From assembly GCF_000369525.1 (NCBI RefSeq), contig NZ_KB850072.1, positions 1,238,760 through 1,302,759 on the forward strand: DNA of 64,000 nucleotides, in the 5' to 3' direction. Shown piece after piece: positions 53,158 to 62,518 of the stretch (position 1 is the stretch's first letter; every line of letters starts with the position of its first letter). The stretch is from Acinetobacter higginsii (lineage in GTDB: Bacteria > Pseudomonadota > Gammaproteobacteria > Pseudomonadales > Moraxellaceae). The notes below the pieces were generated by a model, which saw only the letters and a list, made by a program, of their open reading frames with translations, ran no database searches and had not been told where the DNA came from. The translations under genes were made by a program, and so were the position numbers.

Positions 53158-55362
53158 TTAGCCAGTTAAGCCAACTGCCTTAGCACGGGCTTTATGCAAT
53201 TTCTTATAGCTGTCGATGAGACGTAAATGACGATCAAGCCCTTCGAGTTTCATACTGGTTGGGGTGAGACCATAGAAACGGACTGTACCTTCAACAGAAC
53301 CGACCACAGCATCCATACGCTCATTGCCAAACATACGGCGGAAATTGGTTTCGTAGTCTTCAAGCTCCATTTCATCATCGAGTAAGACTTCCAACACCAC
53401 ATTCATGCATTGATAGAACAAACCACGTTCTACCGTGTTGGTATTGTATTGCAAGAAAGTCTCAACCAACTCTTTCGCTTCTTCAAACTGCTCTAAAGCA
53501 AGATAGATCAACAATTTTAACTCAAGCAGAGTTAGCTGACCCCATACCGTATTGTCATCGAACTCAATCCCGATCAAGGTGGTGATTTCGGTGTAATCAT
53601 CCAGTTCGCATTCTTCTAAACGCTCAACCAAGGCTTCCAATTGTTCGTCATCTAAACGATGTAGATTGAGGATATCTTCACGGAATAAGATCGCTCGATT
53701 GGTATTGTCCCAAATCAGGTCTTCAACCAAATAGATTTCAGAATAATCAGGCACCAAGATACGACATGCGGTTGCACCTAAGTGCTCATACACCGCCATG
53801 TAGACTTCTTTGCCCATTTCTTCAAGGATACCGAACAATTCTGCAGCTTCTTCAGCATTTGAATTTTCACCTTCATTAGTGAAGTCCCACTCGACAAAGT
53901 CATAATCTGATTTGGCACTAAAGAAACGCCAAGAGACCAAGCCGCTTGAATCAATGAAGTGTTCAACAAAGTTGTTTGGTTCAGTAACGGCATTGCTTTG
54001 GAAAGTTGGTTGCGGTAAATCGTTTAAACCTTCAAAACTACGGCCTTGCAACAATTCAGTCAAACTACGCTCTAATGCCACTTCAAAGCTTGGGTGTGCA
54101 CCAAATGAGGCAAATACACCGCCTGTACGTGGATTCATTAAAGTCACACACATCACAGGGAATTGACCGCCCAATGATGCATCTTTGACAAGGACTGGGA
54201 AGCCTTGCTCTTCCAAGCCTTGGATACCTGCCACAATACTTGGGTATTTGGCCAATACCTCTTGCGGCACATCGGGTAGTGCAATTTCACCTTCCAGAAT
54301 TTCACGTTTAACCGCACGTTCAAAAATTTCAGAGAGACATTGAACTTGAGCTTCTGCCAAGGTATTGCCCGCACTCATACCATTACTGAGGTATAAGTTC
54401 TCAATCAGATTCGATGGGAAATAGACAATCTCATCATCTGATTGACGTACGAATGGCAATGAACAAATACCTCGTTCCGTATTCCCTGAGTTGGTATCAT
54501 ATAAATGCGTACCGAGTAACTCATCATCTGGGTTATAAATTTCGAGACAATATTCATCCAAAATTTCTTTTGGTAATTCGCCATTTGGACCCGGTTTAAA
54601 CCACTTCTCATCTGGATAATGCACAAATTCTGCATTGGCAATGTCCTCACCCCAGAATTGGTCGTTATAGAAGAAGTTACAGTTTAAACGTTCAATGAAC
54701 TCACCTAAAGCCGAAGCTAAAGCACTTTCTTTGGTTGAGCCTTTACCATTGGTAAAGCACATTGGTGATTGTGCATCTCGGATATGCAAGGACCAGACAT
54801 TCGGTACGATATTGCGCCAAGATGCGATTTCAATCTTCATACCTAGGCCTGCCAGAATCCCTGACATATTGGCAATGGTCTCTTCTAATGGCAGATCTTT
54901 ACCCGCAATGTAGGTGCTGCTTTCAGAGGCAAGGCTTGGCATCAATAAGGCTTGTGCATCTGCATCAATGCTTTCAACCTCTTCAATGATAAACTCTGGA
55001 CCAGTTTGAATCACTTTCTTAACCGTACAGCGATCGATTGAACGCAAGATGCCTTGACGGTCTTTTTCAGAAATATCAGCTGGTAATTCAACCTGAATTT
55101 TAAAAATCTGTTTGTAGCGATTTTCAGGATCAACAATATTGTTCTGCGATAAACGAATGTTGTCCGTTGGAATATCACGCGCAGCACAATACACTTTGAC
55201 AAAGTAAGCTGCACATAACGCAGATGAAGCAAGGAAATAATCAAATGGACCTGGCGCAGAACCATCGCCTTTATAACGAATCGGCTGATCGGCGATTACC
55301 GTAAAGTCATCAAACTTCGCTTCTTGGCGAAGATTGTCGAGATAATTAACCTTGATTTCCAT
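53158..55362 (-). CDS. ycaO: OsmC-YcaO fusion protein
   Basis: A 734-residue two-part protein. Residues 1-140 are an OsmC-like domain (GDGSAPGPFDYFLASSALCAAYFVKVYC with the peroxidatic-type Cys region, and RSIDRCTVKKVIQTGPEF holding the second Cys). From about 155 to 560 it is a YcaO ATP-grasp-like domain (GKGSTKESALASALGEFIERLNCNFF... GMSAGNTLAEAQVQCLSEIFERAVKREI), and the rest is the helical C-terminal extension of E. coli YcaO. YcaO helps RimO methylthiolate ribosomal protein S12; the OsmC part may add a thiol or peroxide sensing role (inference). Single gene with its own terminator. Confidence 0.88.
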   Translation of the reverse strand: MEIKVNYLDNLRQEAKFDDFTVIADQPIRYKGDGSAPGPFDYFLASSALCAAYFVKVYCAARDIPTDNIRLSQNNIVDPENRYKQIFKIQVELPADISEKDRQGILRSIDRCTVKKVIQTGPEFIIEEVESIDADAQALLMPSLASESSTYIAGKDLPLEETIANMSGILAGLGMKIEIASWRNIVPNVWSLHIRDAQSPMCFTNGKGSTKESALASALGEFIERLNCNFFYNDQFWGEDIANAEFVHYPDEKWFKPGPNGELPKEILDEYCLEIYNPDDELLGTHLYDTNSGNTERGICSLPFVRQSDDEIVYFPSNLIENLYLSNGMSAGNTLAEAQVQCLSEIFERAVKREILEGEIALPDVPQEVLAKYPSIVAGIQGLEEQGFPVLVKDASLGGQFPVMCVTLMNPRTGGVFASFGAHPSFEVALERSLTELLQGRSFEGLNDLPQPTFQSNAVTEPNNFVEHFIDSSGLVSWRFFSAKSDYDFVEWDFTNEGENSNAEEAAELFGILEEMGKEVYMAVYEHLGATACRILVPDYSEIYLVEDLIWDNTNRAILFREDILNLHRLDDEQLEALVERLEECELDDYTEITTLIGIEFDDNTVWGQLTLLELKLLIYLALEQFEEAKELVETFLQYNTNTVERGLFYQCMNVVLEVLLDDEMELEDYETNFRRMFGNERMDAVVGSVEGTVRFYGLTPTSMKLEGLDRHLRLIDSYKKLHKARAKAVGLTG

Positions 55363-55609
55363 GCGAGCACCTAAATATTCTTATGTTTTGCAAGTACATA
55401 AGATTGAAAATATTAATCTATAAGCCGAATCGTGGATCACAAATGGACTTAAAAAACTGTGGCTAAGGTCGTCTTATGACTCTATCTAAACACTGACCTT
55501 AGTATTGATGGGCGCTATTATAGAAGTATTTTGTGTAATTGATAACTTTTGTCTGTTTTTCTAGCCTTTTTATGAACAATTAAGCAGGTTTTTCCATATT
55601 GACCCAAAC

Positions 55610-56485
55610 TTAAAGCTGCATGGCAATCTCAACAAAGGCTTTTGCAATCGGTGTCATCTGTTGCTTGTTTTTGACCGCGAGTCCTATTGAACGTTTGGTA
55701 TTGGGAGATAATGGCCGTTTTACCACATTGGGATATAGCTGAAGAATATTTTTGTCTAGGGCTAAATCCGCCACAATTGAAACCCCTGCACCATGATTGA
55801 CCATATTTAAAATCGACAGGATTTGCGACAAGTTATACTTAATCTGTGGCGTGAGTTGTGCGGCCTTAAACAGTTCCATGACATGGTTTTGACTGCCCGC
55901 ACTGGTCAGGATAAAAGGATGATCAATCAGCTCTTGCAATTGCACTGCTGGCTTTTGTGCAATCTCTAAATCCTTAGGCAATAAAGCAACAAAGATATCC
56001 TCCAGCAAAGCAAAGCTATCAAAGCGGGTTTCAGGCAACACCACAAACCCAAGATCGACTTTGCGTTCATCTATCCATTGCAATACCTCTTTATCAGTTC
56101 CTTCTAGCATCAACACCTCAACATCAGGATATTGCTGCGTAAATTGTTTTAAAATCATTGGAATCAGCACATTGGAAGATGATGCGCCAAAGGACCCAAT
56201 CCTTAAAGTTCCCGCTTTTAGACCCTTTAGATCCATTACTTCTTGATGAATAATATTAGAAACATTCAAGATTTCATTTACATAAGGCAGTAAGCGTTGT
56301 CCTGCAGCTGTCAGTTCGACTTCATTGTTATTTCGATAAAACAGTTGGGTTTCCCATTTCTTTTCCAACGATTTAAGTGCATGCGAAATCGCTGACTGTG
56401 AAATATTCAGTAGTTGTGCAGTATGGGTAAAATTTTTTAGTTCCGCGAGTTTTGAAAATATTTCGAGTTGGGTCAGGGTCATCAT
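55610..56485 (-). CDS. LysR-family regulator of the divergent EamA transporter
   Basis: A 291-residue LysR regulator: HTH (LEIFSKLAELKNFTHTAQLLNISQSAISHALKSLEKKW) and effector domain (GTLRIGSFGASSSNVLIPMILKQF). It is CynR/CysB-like in general form. It is divergent from the EamA permease gene with under 90 bases between, a layout typical for a regulator and its exporter. Inducer unknown. Confidence 0.87.
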   Translation of the reverse strand: MMTLTQLEIFSKLAELKNFTHTAQLLNISQSAISHALKSLEKKWETQLFYRNNNEVELTAAGQRLLPYVNEILNVSNIIHQEVMDLKGLKAGTLRIGSFGASSSNVLIPMILKQFTQQYPDVEVLMLEGTDKEVLQWIDERKVDLGFVVLPETRFDSFALLEDIFVALLPKDLEIAQKPAVQLQELIDHPFILTSAGSQNHVMELFKAAQLTPQIKYNLSQILSILNMVNHGAGVSIVADLALDKNILQLYPNVVKRPLSPNTKRSIGLAVKNKQQMTPIAKAFVEIAMQL

Positions 56486-56571
56486 GATGCATTCATGAGT
56501 AAAAACTCATTTTACTATAAAAATAAATTAGTTTTAGGATTTGATTCAATTCTATATTGATTAAAAATTGC

Positions 56572-57471
56572 ATGCGTCATTTAGCCATTTCTCTTTCGAG
56601 CTCCACTGTTTATTTTAAGCTGATCTGTGTTGCCATGATGTGGGGTGGTACCTTCATCGCAGGACGCATTGTTGCTGCGGAACTCTCTCCAAACTTATCT
56701 GCATTATTACGCTTTGGCTTTGCTGCGATCTTACTGGTCTTGATCTTGTTGAAAAGTACAGGAGGATTTCCCAATCTTTCTGTACAACAGCATGTCTATG
56801 CCATCTTGATGGGATTGACCGGTGTGCTTGCTTATAATTTATTTTTCTTTGCTGCTCTATCCAGAATTGAAGCAGGCAGAACTGCACTGTTTGTGAGCTT
56901 ATCCCCTATTTTAACCATCTTGGCGATGCGGATATTCTTTCAGGAAAGGCTTCAAAGAATAAATTACTTAGGTGTATGCCTCGCTTTAATCGGCACACTG
57001 ATCGTCGTGAGCAAAGGGAAATTTTTTGCTGCATTCACTCAATCTTTTGGCACAGGTGAAATGATGATGTGTGGCGCGGTCTTCAGTTGGGTCATTTACA
57101 CAATCTGCTTTAAGCAGACCCGTGCACCCGCTTTAACCATGACCACGTATTCAGTACTTTGGGGAACATTATTTCTATTCATCAGTCTTATGCCTGAATT
57201 TATGCAGTTTTCTCTGCCGCATATTTCTCTTCGTAGCGGGTTATCAATTGTATTTCTAGGTGCCTTTGGTACTGTATTGACTTTTGTCTGGTATGCCGAG
57301 GCGATTCACAGCATTGGTGCATCTCGAACCATCGTATTTAATAATTTAGTGCCTGTATTTGCAGTCTTACTGGCATTTCTTATTCTGAATGAACCCATCA
57401 CCTGGTCAATGCTGGTGGGTGGCAGCCTAAGCTTTATTGGTGTTATTTTAACCAATAAACAGGAAAAATAG
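56572..57471 (+). CDS. EamA/DMT-family permease
   Basis: A 299-residue, ten-helix drug/metabolite transporter with two EamA repeats (GGTFIAGRIVAAELSPNLSALLRF and FGTVLTFVWYAEAIHSIGASRTIVFNNLVPVFAVLLAFLILNEP). Probably exports a small metabolite or amino acid. I use the ATG at 56572 instead of a TTG at 56557; neither has a strong ribosome site. Divergent from its likely LysR regulator, and it ends at a strong terminator. Confidence 0.86.
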   Translation: MRHLAISLSSSTVYFKLICVAMMWGGTFIAGRIVAAELSPNLSALLRFGFAAILLVLILLKSTGGFPNLSVQQHVYAILMGLTGVLAYNLFFFAALSRIEAGRTALFVSLSPILTILAMRIFFQERLQRINYLGVCLALIGTLIVVSKGKFFAAFTQSFGTGEMMMCGAVFSWVIYTICFKQTRAPALTMTTYSVLWGTLFLFISLMPEFMQFSLPHISLRSGLSIVFLGAFGTVLTFVWYAEAIHSIGASRTIVFNNLVPVFAVLLAFLILNEPITWSMLVGGSLSFIGVILTNKQEK

Positions 57472-57484
57472 AGCTATACAAACA

Positions 57485-57524
57485 GCAATAAAAAACTTAG
57501 CTAAAAAGCTAAGTTTTTTATTGC
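57485..57524 (+). terminator. Terminator after the EamA gene
   Basis: A perfect 18-bp stem (arms 57485-57502 and 57507-57524) around AAAA, with A- and T-runs. Its ACTTAGCT core also appears at the start of the next gene. Confidence 0.9.
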
Positions 57525-57545
57525 AAGATGAATATTTTTTGTGCA

Positions 57546-57569
57546 ATACTTAGCTTTATGGCTAAGTAT
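57546..57569 (+). promoter_or_regulatory. Inverted repeat spanning the arsR-type start codon
   Basis: Perfect 9-base arms ATACTTAGC (57546-57554) and GCTAAGTAT (57561-57569) around TTTATG, which contains the ATG (57558-57560). Either the operator for autorepression by the ArsR-type protein or an mRNA hairpin that covers the start. Confidence 0.6.
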
Positions 57570-57917
57570 GATTCTAAACTCGATTTGTTATTCAGTGCTC
57601 TCAGTGATCAAACGCGCAGAGATATCTTAACGCGACTGTCTTTTGGGACAGCATCGATCACTGAACTGGCTGAACAACATGACATGGCCCTGCCATCTTT
57701 TCTAAAACATTTAAATAAATTAGAAGAAGCAGGACTTATTCATTCAGAAAAAAATGGACGAATCAGAACTTGTGCTCTGACACCCGATGCATTCACCCCC
57801 ATGCAAAATTGGTTAAGTGAGCAACGGGCAATCTGGGAACAACGACTTAATCAATTTGATCGTTATGCACTCGAATTAAAAAGGAAAAGAGAAAATGAAA
57901 CTGGATCCAAAAACTGA
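57558..57917 (+). CDS. ArsR-family transcriptional regulator
   Basis: A 119-residue ArsR-type winged helix (FSALSDQTRRDILTRLSFGTASITELAEQHDMALPSFLKHLNKLEEAGLIHSEKNGRIRTC) without the metal-binding CxC of true ArsR. It heads a common pair with an SRPBCC protein whose start overlaps its end by 23 bases. ATG 57558 (MAKYDSK) is preferred over 57528, and it lies inside an inverted repeat. Probably represses its own pair and responds to an unknown ligand. Confidence 0.85.
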   Translation: MAKYDSKLDLLFSALSDQTRRDILTRLSFGTASITELAEQHDMALPSFLKHLNKLEEAGLIHSEKNGRIRTCALTPDAFTPMQNWLSEQRAIWEQRLNQFDRYALELKRKRENETGSKN

Positions 57918-58365
57918 TTTAAAACTAGAAAGAGTGATTGATGTGCCGCGTGAACTGGTCTGGGAATGCTGGACCACACCTGAACACATCCAACACTTCT
58001 TTATTCCTCGCCCGCACTCGATTAAAGCCTGTGAAATTGATTTACGAGTGGGTGGGAAATTCAACACCATCTTTGATGTGGATGGCAATGAAATCAAGAA
58101 TGAAGGTGTTTACCTAGAAGTGATTGATGGCAAAAAACTGGTCTTTACCGATACTTATACTGAGGACTGGAAACCTGCTGAGAATCCATTTATGACTGCG
58201 ATTCTGTTGCTTGAAGATGCAGGTAACGGAGCAACCAAATATACTGCAATTGCCAGACACCGTACTGCTGAAACTCGCCAGCAACACGAAGACATGGGCT
58301 TCTTTGAAGGTTGGGGAACAGTGATTGATCAATTGGTTGAGTATGCTCAAGGACTAAAAGCCTAA
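57895..58365 (+). CDS. SRPBCC/AHSA1-family protein
   Basis: A 156-residue AHSA1-like SRPBCC protein (LERVIDVPRELVWECWTTPEHIQHFF... DLRVGGKFNTIFDVDGNEI... GTVIDQLVEYAQGL). Such proteins are routinely encoded behind an ArsR-type regulator and bind an unknown hydrophobic ligand. It overlaps the arsR-type gene by 23 bases and ends before a bidirectional terminator. Confidence 0.86.
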   Translation: MKLDPKTDLKLERVIDVPRELVWECWTTPEHIQHFFIPRPHSIKACEIDLRVGGKFNTIFDVDGNEIKNEGVYLEVIDGKKLVFTDTYTEDWKPAENPFMTAILLLEDAGNGATKYTAIARHRTAETRQQHEDMGFFEGWGTVIDQLVEYAQGLKA

Positions 58366-58378
58366 TCTATTTACAGAT

Positions 58379-58426
58379 AAAAAACGCCTCAAAGCCCAAT
58401 CATTTACGCACTTTGAGGCGTTTTTT
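58379..58426. terminator. Bidirectional terminator between SRPBCC and GNAT genes
   Basis: A 16-bp stem (arms 58379-58394 and 58411-58426, core ACGCCTCAAAG) with a 16-base loop and A/T-runs, shared by the convergent gene pair. Confidence 0.9.
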
Positions 58427-58437
58427 TATTGCTCCAA

Positions 58438-59604
58438 TCAAATTCGCCCAACTTCTAAATACGGGATCAAGTTCTTATCAAAGTTTGGACGTGGATCACC
58501 CAGAAAACTAATAAAGCCATGCATGCCTGTTAATCGTTCACCTTTATAAAACTGATTCAGCTGAAAACGAGGATCTTGATGCGATAAGGTAAAGCTGACA
58601 ATTCCTACACCGCGTTGCTTAGAGAGTTTTTGCGCATCTCCAAGCATTAAATGATGCAGTGCTAACTGCTGTGGATGGCACAATAAACTGTGTAACACAT
58701 GATATTTTAAGGAATCACCAAGTTTAGGTAATGGCATGCCTTTAGTGACTTTGGTCAGTAAATTATAGATCGGACGTAGTACACCAATCGCTGAACTGTA
58801 ATGCAAGATTTTGGTTTGTTTAAGGCCATGTTGATCCCATAACCCAAACATTCCGACGAGTTTCTCATCTTGAAAATACAGCTGAAAATCCGAAAGCTTC
58901 AAGCCAGTAAAATACTGATGCCCTGCGTGTAATTCTTCAAAATTATATGCTGGGATAAAATTATAATGCTGCGACATCTCTGCAATAAATCGATTCATAG
59001 CAGTAATATCTTCTGGCTGCGCTGCACGTGACTGAATTTCACAGTTCGCTGTATCTGCTTGAGCCTTCTGATCTAAGAAGGCTTTAATTTTTGCCTTTGT
59101 CCCAAGATGGGTCAGCGTTAGTGTTTCTATCAGTCCTTCATCATAATAATCAGGAATTCCTGTTTTTCCAGTTTGTATTGCCGCTCGTGCAGCATAATTA
59201 TCATTAAAGATGATCATCTGGCTAAAATCAGGTTGATGCATGGTTTGTTTGACATGTACACCCAAAGCCTTGACCAATGATTTACCACGATAGTTTGGAT
59301 CAACACGCAAATCACTGGCATAGCGTACATTTTGTACTGTTTTATCGACATAGCATGGACGATGACCATTGCTATAACAGGCGACATTTTTCTGACTTTG
59401 CGTATCTTCAATCACCACATGCAGCTTATGTCGATACAGAATATCCGAAGCCTTAAAATAACTGGGTTCACGCTGAAAACTGATTTGCACCCCTTTGGTG
59501 GTCATCGGCACCGCAATCAGCTCACGTAAGGCTTGATCATCAGCCAAGGTTGCTTCACGGGTAAGCAACGAATTATTTTGAGTATTTGGTGGATTTGTTT
59601 TCAT
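58438..59604 (-). CDS. Tandem GNAT acyltransferase of the GH3 operon
   Basis: A 388-residue protein with an N-terminal GNAT domain (ASDLRVDPNYRGKSLVKALG, the acetyl-CoA loop, and MIIFNDNYAARAAI) and a second GNAT-like domain from about residue 200 (IQSRAAQPEDITAMNRFIAEM). It presumably acylates an amine of the pathway product. It is the last gene of the operon: its ATG overlaps the TolC-type stop by one base. Followed by a terminator. Substrate unknown. Confidence 0.8.
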   Translation of the reverse strand: MKTNPPNTQNNSLLTREATLADDQALRELIAVPMTTKGVQISFQREPSYFKASDILYRHKLHVVIEDTQSQKNVACYSNGHRPCYVDKTVQNVRYASDLRVDPNYRGKSLVKALGVHVKQTMHQPDFSQMIIFNDNYAARAAIQTGKTGIPDYYDEGLIETLTLTHLGTKAKIKAFLDQKAQADTANCEIQSRAAQPEDITAMNRFIAEMSQHYNFIPAYNFEELHAGHQYFTGLKLSDFQLYFQDEKLVGMFGLWDQHGLKQTKILHYSSAIGVLRPIYNLLTKVTKGMPLPKLGDSLKYHVLHSLLCHPQQLALHHLMLGDAQKLSKQRGVGIVSFTLSHQDPRFQLNQFYKGERLTGMHGFISFLGDPRPNFDKNLIPYLEVGRI

Positions 59605-60935
59605 TAATTATTCACCTGTTGTGTATTTTGTGTAGACACCAAATCATTGAGATGTCCCATTTGGTCTAAGAGCTGATACACAAAAACAATTTCATCCTGC
59701 TCGTTGACCGTTTTCTGAGTTTGAACATCCAATAACTTTTGTTCAGTATTTAATAAATCAAAAGTGGTTTTGGTGCCCAATTCAAATTCTTTACGGGTAT
59801 AAACAAAGGCAATTGAAGCGGCATCAATGGCATTTTGTAGTGCGTCTTTGTTCTGACGGATGGTCTGCAACTGCGCATAGGTGGTCCGTGTACGTTGATT
59901 CAAATCCAGTTCAAGACTACGAATTTTTTGGTTGGCCAGATCAACATCCGCTTGTGCTTTACGCGTATTGGCGCGATTCAAACCATCGTCATAGAGTGGT
60001 ACATTAAGTTGCACACCCACCATGTAATTATTACTTTCGGAACCAATATAACTGGCTTCGTGCTGCGCACCCGCACGACTGGTGAGCATAACCGTCGGCC
60101 ATAGTTCTCGCTTGGTTAGGGCATATTGCTTTTCAGCTGCCTGCTTTTCATATTTGGCCCGTAATAAAGCTGGATGACTTTTGGTTTGCGCCAAAATCTC
60201 ATCCAGACTGTTAGAAATTTCAGGGAGACGCTTAACCGGGCTTAGATTATCTGCACTTAGACCCGTAATTTGTGAAAACTGTGCTTCACTCACCGTGAGA
60301 TTGGATTGGGCTTGCGTAATATCGGCCTGACCTTGTGCCACCTGAGCCAGCACTTGTGCCAAGTCTGCACGGGTAATCATACCCACATCAAAACGTCGCT
60401 GTGACTCATACAGCGAACGCTGTAAGTTAGACATGGTTTTTTTTCTCAGCTCCAGAATTGCTTTCTTTTTCAGTACATCGGTATAGACCATGACTGTATT
60501 CAAAATCGTTTCAGATCGTTGATCCGAAAGTCCTTGCGACTGCGCAGAAAGTTGATTTTTAGCAACATCAATTCCCAAGCGATGTCGTCCTGATGTGTAG
60601 ATAGGGTAATCCATTTGTAATTGCAAACTACGACCTTTTCGGTTTCCTTCAGTTGGAAACATGACGTTAGTCGGCGTTTCAACCCGCTCATAATCAAGTT
60701 GTCCAACCAAATTCACTTTGAGTCCATCACGTTGTTTGGCCTGTTCAAGCATTGCTGTGGATTGATTGACACTTAAACGACTCACCTCCAATTGGCTCTC
60801 ATGTCTTAAACTGGCGGATAATGCATCATCTAAAGTCATGGCATCCACCAGACTGGATGCCAACAATAGTCCCATACAAAGCGCGTATTGAGACTTTAAA
60901 AATCGATGGTTAAATTTCGTCATCCCTTTCTTCAT
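59604..60935 (-). CDS. TolC-family outer-membrane efflux protein of the GH3 operon
   Basis: A 443-residue TolC-like outer-membrane factor: signal peptide (YALCMGLLLASSLVDA), then the two helix-rich OEP repeats (DDALSASLRHESQLEVSRLSV; YESQRRFDVGMITRADLAQVLAQVAQGQ; YTRKEFELGTKTTFDLLNTEQKL) typical of AprF/TolC. With the DHA2 exporter it can form a tripartite efflux line across the envelope; a periplasmic adaptor is not in the window. It overlaps the GH3 stop by four bases. Confidence 0.86.
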   Translation of the reverse strand: MKKGMTKFNHRFLKSQYALCMGLLLASSLVDAMTLDDALSASLRHESQLEVSRLSVNQSTAMLEQAKQRDGLKVNLVGQLDYERVETPTNVMFPTEGNRKGRSLQLQMDYPIYTSGRHRLGIDVAKNQLSAQSQGLSDQRSETILNTVMVYTDVLKKKAILELRKKTMSNLQRSLYESQRRFDVGMITRADLAQVLAQVAQGQADITQAQSNLTVSEAQFSQITGLSADNLSPVKRLPEISNSLDEILAQTKSHPALLRAKYEKQAAEKQYALTKRELWPTVMLTSRAGAQHEASYIGSESNNYMVGVQLNVPLYDDGLNRANTRKAQADVDLANQKIRSLELDLNQRTRTTYAQLQTIRQNKDALQNAIDAASIAFVYTRKEFELGTKTTFDLLNTEQKLLDVQTQKTVNEQDEIVFVYQLLDQMGHLNDLVSTQNTQQVNN

Positions 60936-62518
60936 AGTTGTTCCAAACTATTCAAGGTAACTTTCTTAAGTGGTTCAGGCTTAATATTACCTTCGATGAT
61001 GCCATCAAACATCACCAGCTTTTTGTAGGCGTTCCAACCATTATTGGCTTGACGAATCTGAGGCTGATCTAACTGGCCGAGATTACGTGCCAGCTCATAA
61101 TGAAAGTTTTGACGCAAAATCTGATCAATATAATCATCATCAATACTGTGATGAATCTCACCCTCAAACAGAACGCAGTAAAATGGTTTGACCTGCTGTT
61201 CTGTATCAATTGCCAACAACGAGATTGCTTTAGAGTCGGTTTCATTTAGTTGTGAAAGCAACTGTTGTGCCGTTTCTGGGGCAAGCTTCTCTCCCACTAA
61301 ATCCACTCCAAAACGGCGACCTTGAAACTCAAAACACGGTACTTGTTCCAGAAAACTGGTCACCCGTAAGCAATCATCAAGGCAATAACGTAGTAAACCA
61401 TTGCCTGATGTGATAATTGGACTGACCACATCCCCCATCTTCAGCTCCCAAGATGGAATGATTTGTCCCGTTTTTTCACCTTCTAAATATTCAAATTCAT
61501 AGAAATGACTTTGATAAGCCAGTGGATAATGATCGTTATATGGAATGGTGACTACACCTTCGGTTGCCCATAAGCCTTTACCTTCAAATTGTACTGATGG
61601 AAGACGTTGTTTTAGTTTTTCTGCCCAAGCTTTGGAACCTGCGGTATCCCAACTCGACACTAAACTCAATATTGGCCATAACCTTTTAAAATCAATGTGT
61701 TCACCATTTGAACTGTCCATCAAACACTTTGCACTTTCTGGACTGAATGGCGCTTTGACTTCTTTTAATGAAGCTTGGCGCGCTCCCCATCGACCTGTTT
61801 CTAAAACTTCAATCACCTCTTGCTGCATGGCCTCTAAACGATCTAAAAGTTGCAAAGCAAAGGTTGGACTCCATACTGAAATCATGGCGAGATTTCGGTT
61901 GGCAACCAGATAACAAATGGTGGCAAACAAAGCATCATCGGCATTGGCTGCAAAGGCGACATTGCTTGGCACTGCTTGGGTAAATTTAGATAAAATGCGC
62001 TTACCTATGCCCAGTAACGCACTATCATCATTGAGATTTTTATCTTTTAGCACTTCACGCTGGCTTTCTGGCAACCATGAAACTGACCAATAATGAGTAC
62101 CTGAGCGAAGTTGTGGGCACTTACGATAAAGACTGGCCATCCATGGTGCAATCGCGTGATCTAATTCATCTAAAAACAGCTTAGTATACGGAATAAATTT
62201 AATTTGTTCACTCGAACCACTGGTGGGCTGGAAACGCACCAACTTACTGCTTGATAGTTGAAGTTTCTGATCTCGATAACGCTGGATGTCCTCCCGCCAC
62301 GCTGCATAGCGCGTAGCAGGAAAAGCACCAACAAACTGCTCATAATCTTTTACCTGTTGTTGTTTTGCAAAATGTGAACTTTGCAAAATTGAATTCAGGA
62401 TTTGACGCTGTGTCGCTTCTAAATGATTAAACTGCTTTTGAAAATCTCGGTCTGAAACATCGCACCATTGTTTTAAAATCAGATGTGAACCAGAAGTCAG
62501 CAATTCGGTATGCTTCAT
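60932..62518 (-). CDS. GH3-family acyl-acid amide synthetase
   Basis: A 528-residue enzyme resembling the GH3 family (adenylate-forming amide synthetases; plant members join auxin or jasmonate to amino acids). Seen are the phosphate-binding RFQPTSGSSEQIKFIPYTK, YWSVSWLPESQ, and the later KGLWATEGVVTIPY and SGNGLLRYCLDDCLRVT segments. It likely activates a carboxylic acid with ATP and couples it to an amine. The bacterial role of GH3 proteins is largely uncharacterised. Both ends overlap neighbours by four bases (ATGA), showing tight coupling. Confidence 0.83.
   Translation of the reverse strand: MKHTELLTSGSHLILKQWCDVSDRDFQKQFNHLEATQRQILNSILQSSHFAKQQQVKDYEQFVGAFPATRYAAWREDIQRYRDQKLQLSSSKLVRFQPTSGSSEQIKFIPYTKLFLDELDHAIAPWMASLYRKCPQLRSGTHYWSVSWLPESQREVLKDKNLNDDSALLGIGKRILSKFTQAVPSNVAFAANADDALFATICYLVANRNLAMISVWSPTFALQLLDRLEAMQQEVIEVLETGRWGARQASLKEVKAPFSPESAKCLMDSSNGEHIDFKRLWPILSLVSSWDTAGSKAWAEKLKQRLPSVQFEGKGLWATEGVVTIPYNDHYPLAYQSHFYEFEYLEGEKTGQIIPSWELKMGDVVSPIITSGNGLLRYCLDDCLRVTSFLEQVPCFEFQGRRFGVDLVGEKLAPETAQQLLSQLNETDSKAISLLAIDTEQQVKPFYCVLFEGEIHHSIDDDYIDQILRQNFHYELARNLGQLDQPQIRQANNGWNAYKKLVMFDGIIEGNIKPEPLKKVTLNSLEQL

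Noticed and set aside
43554-62518. Amidase plus GH3 as an auxin synthesis/conjugation pathway
   Set aside because: The IaaH-like and GH3 genes are 16 kb apart in different operons, and no tryptophan monooxygenase is present.
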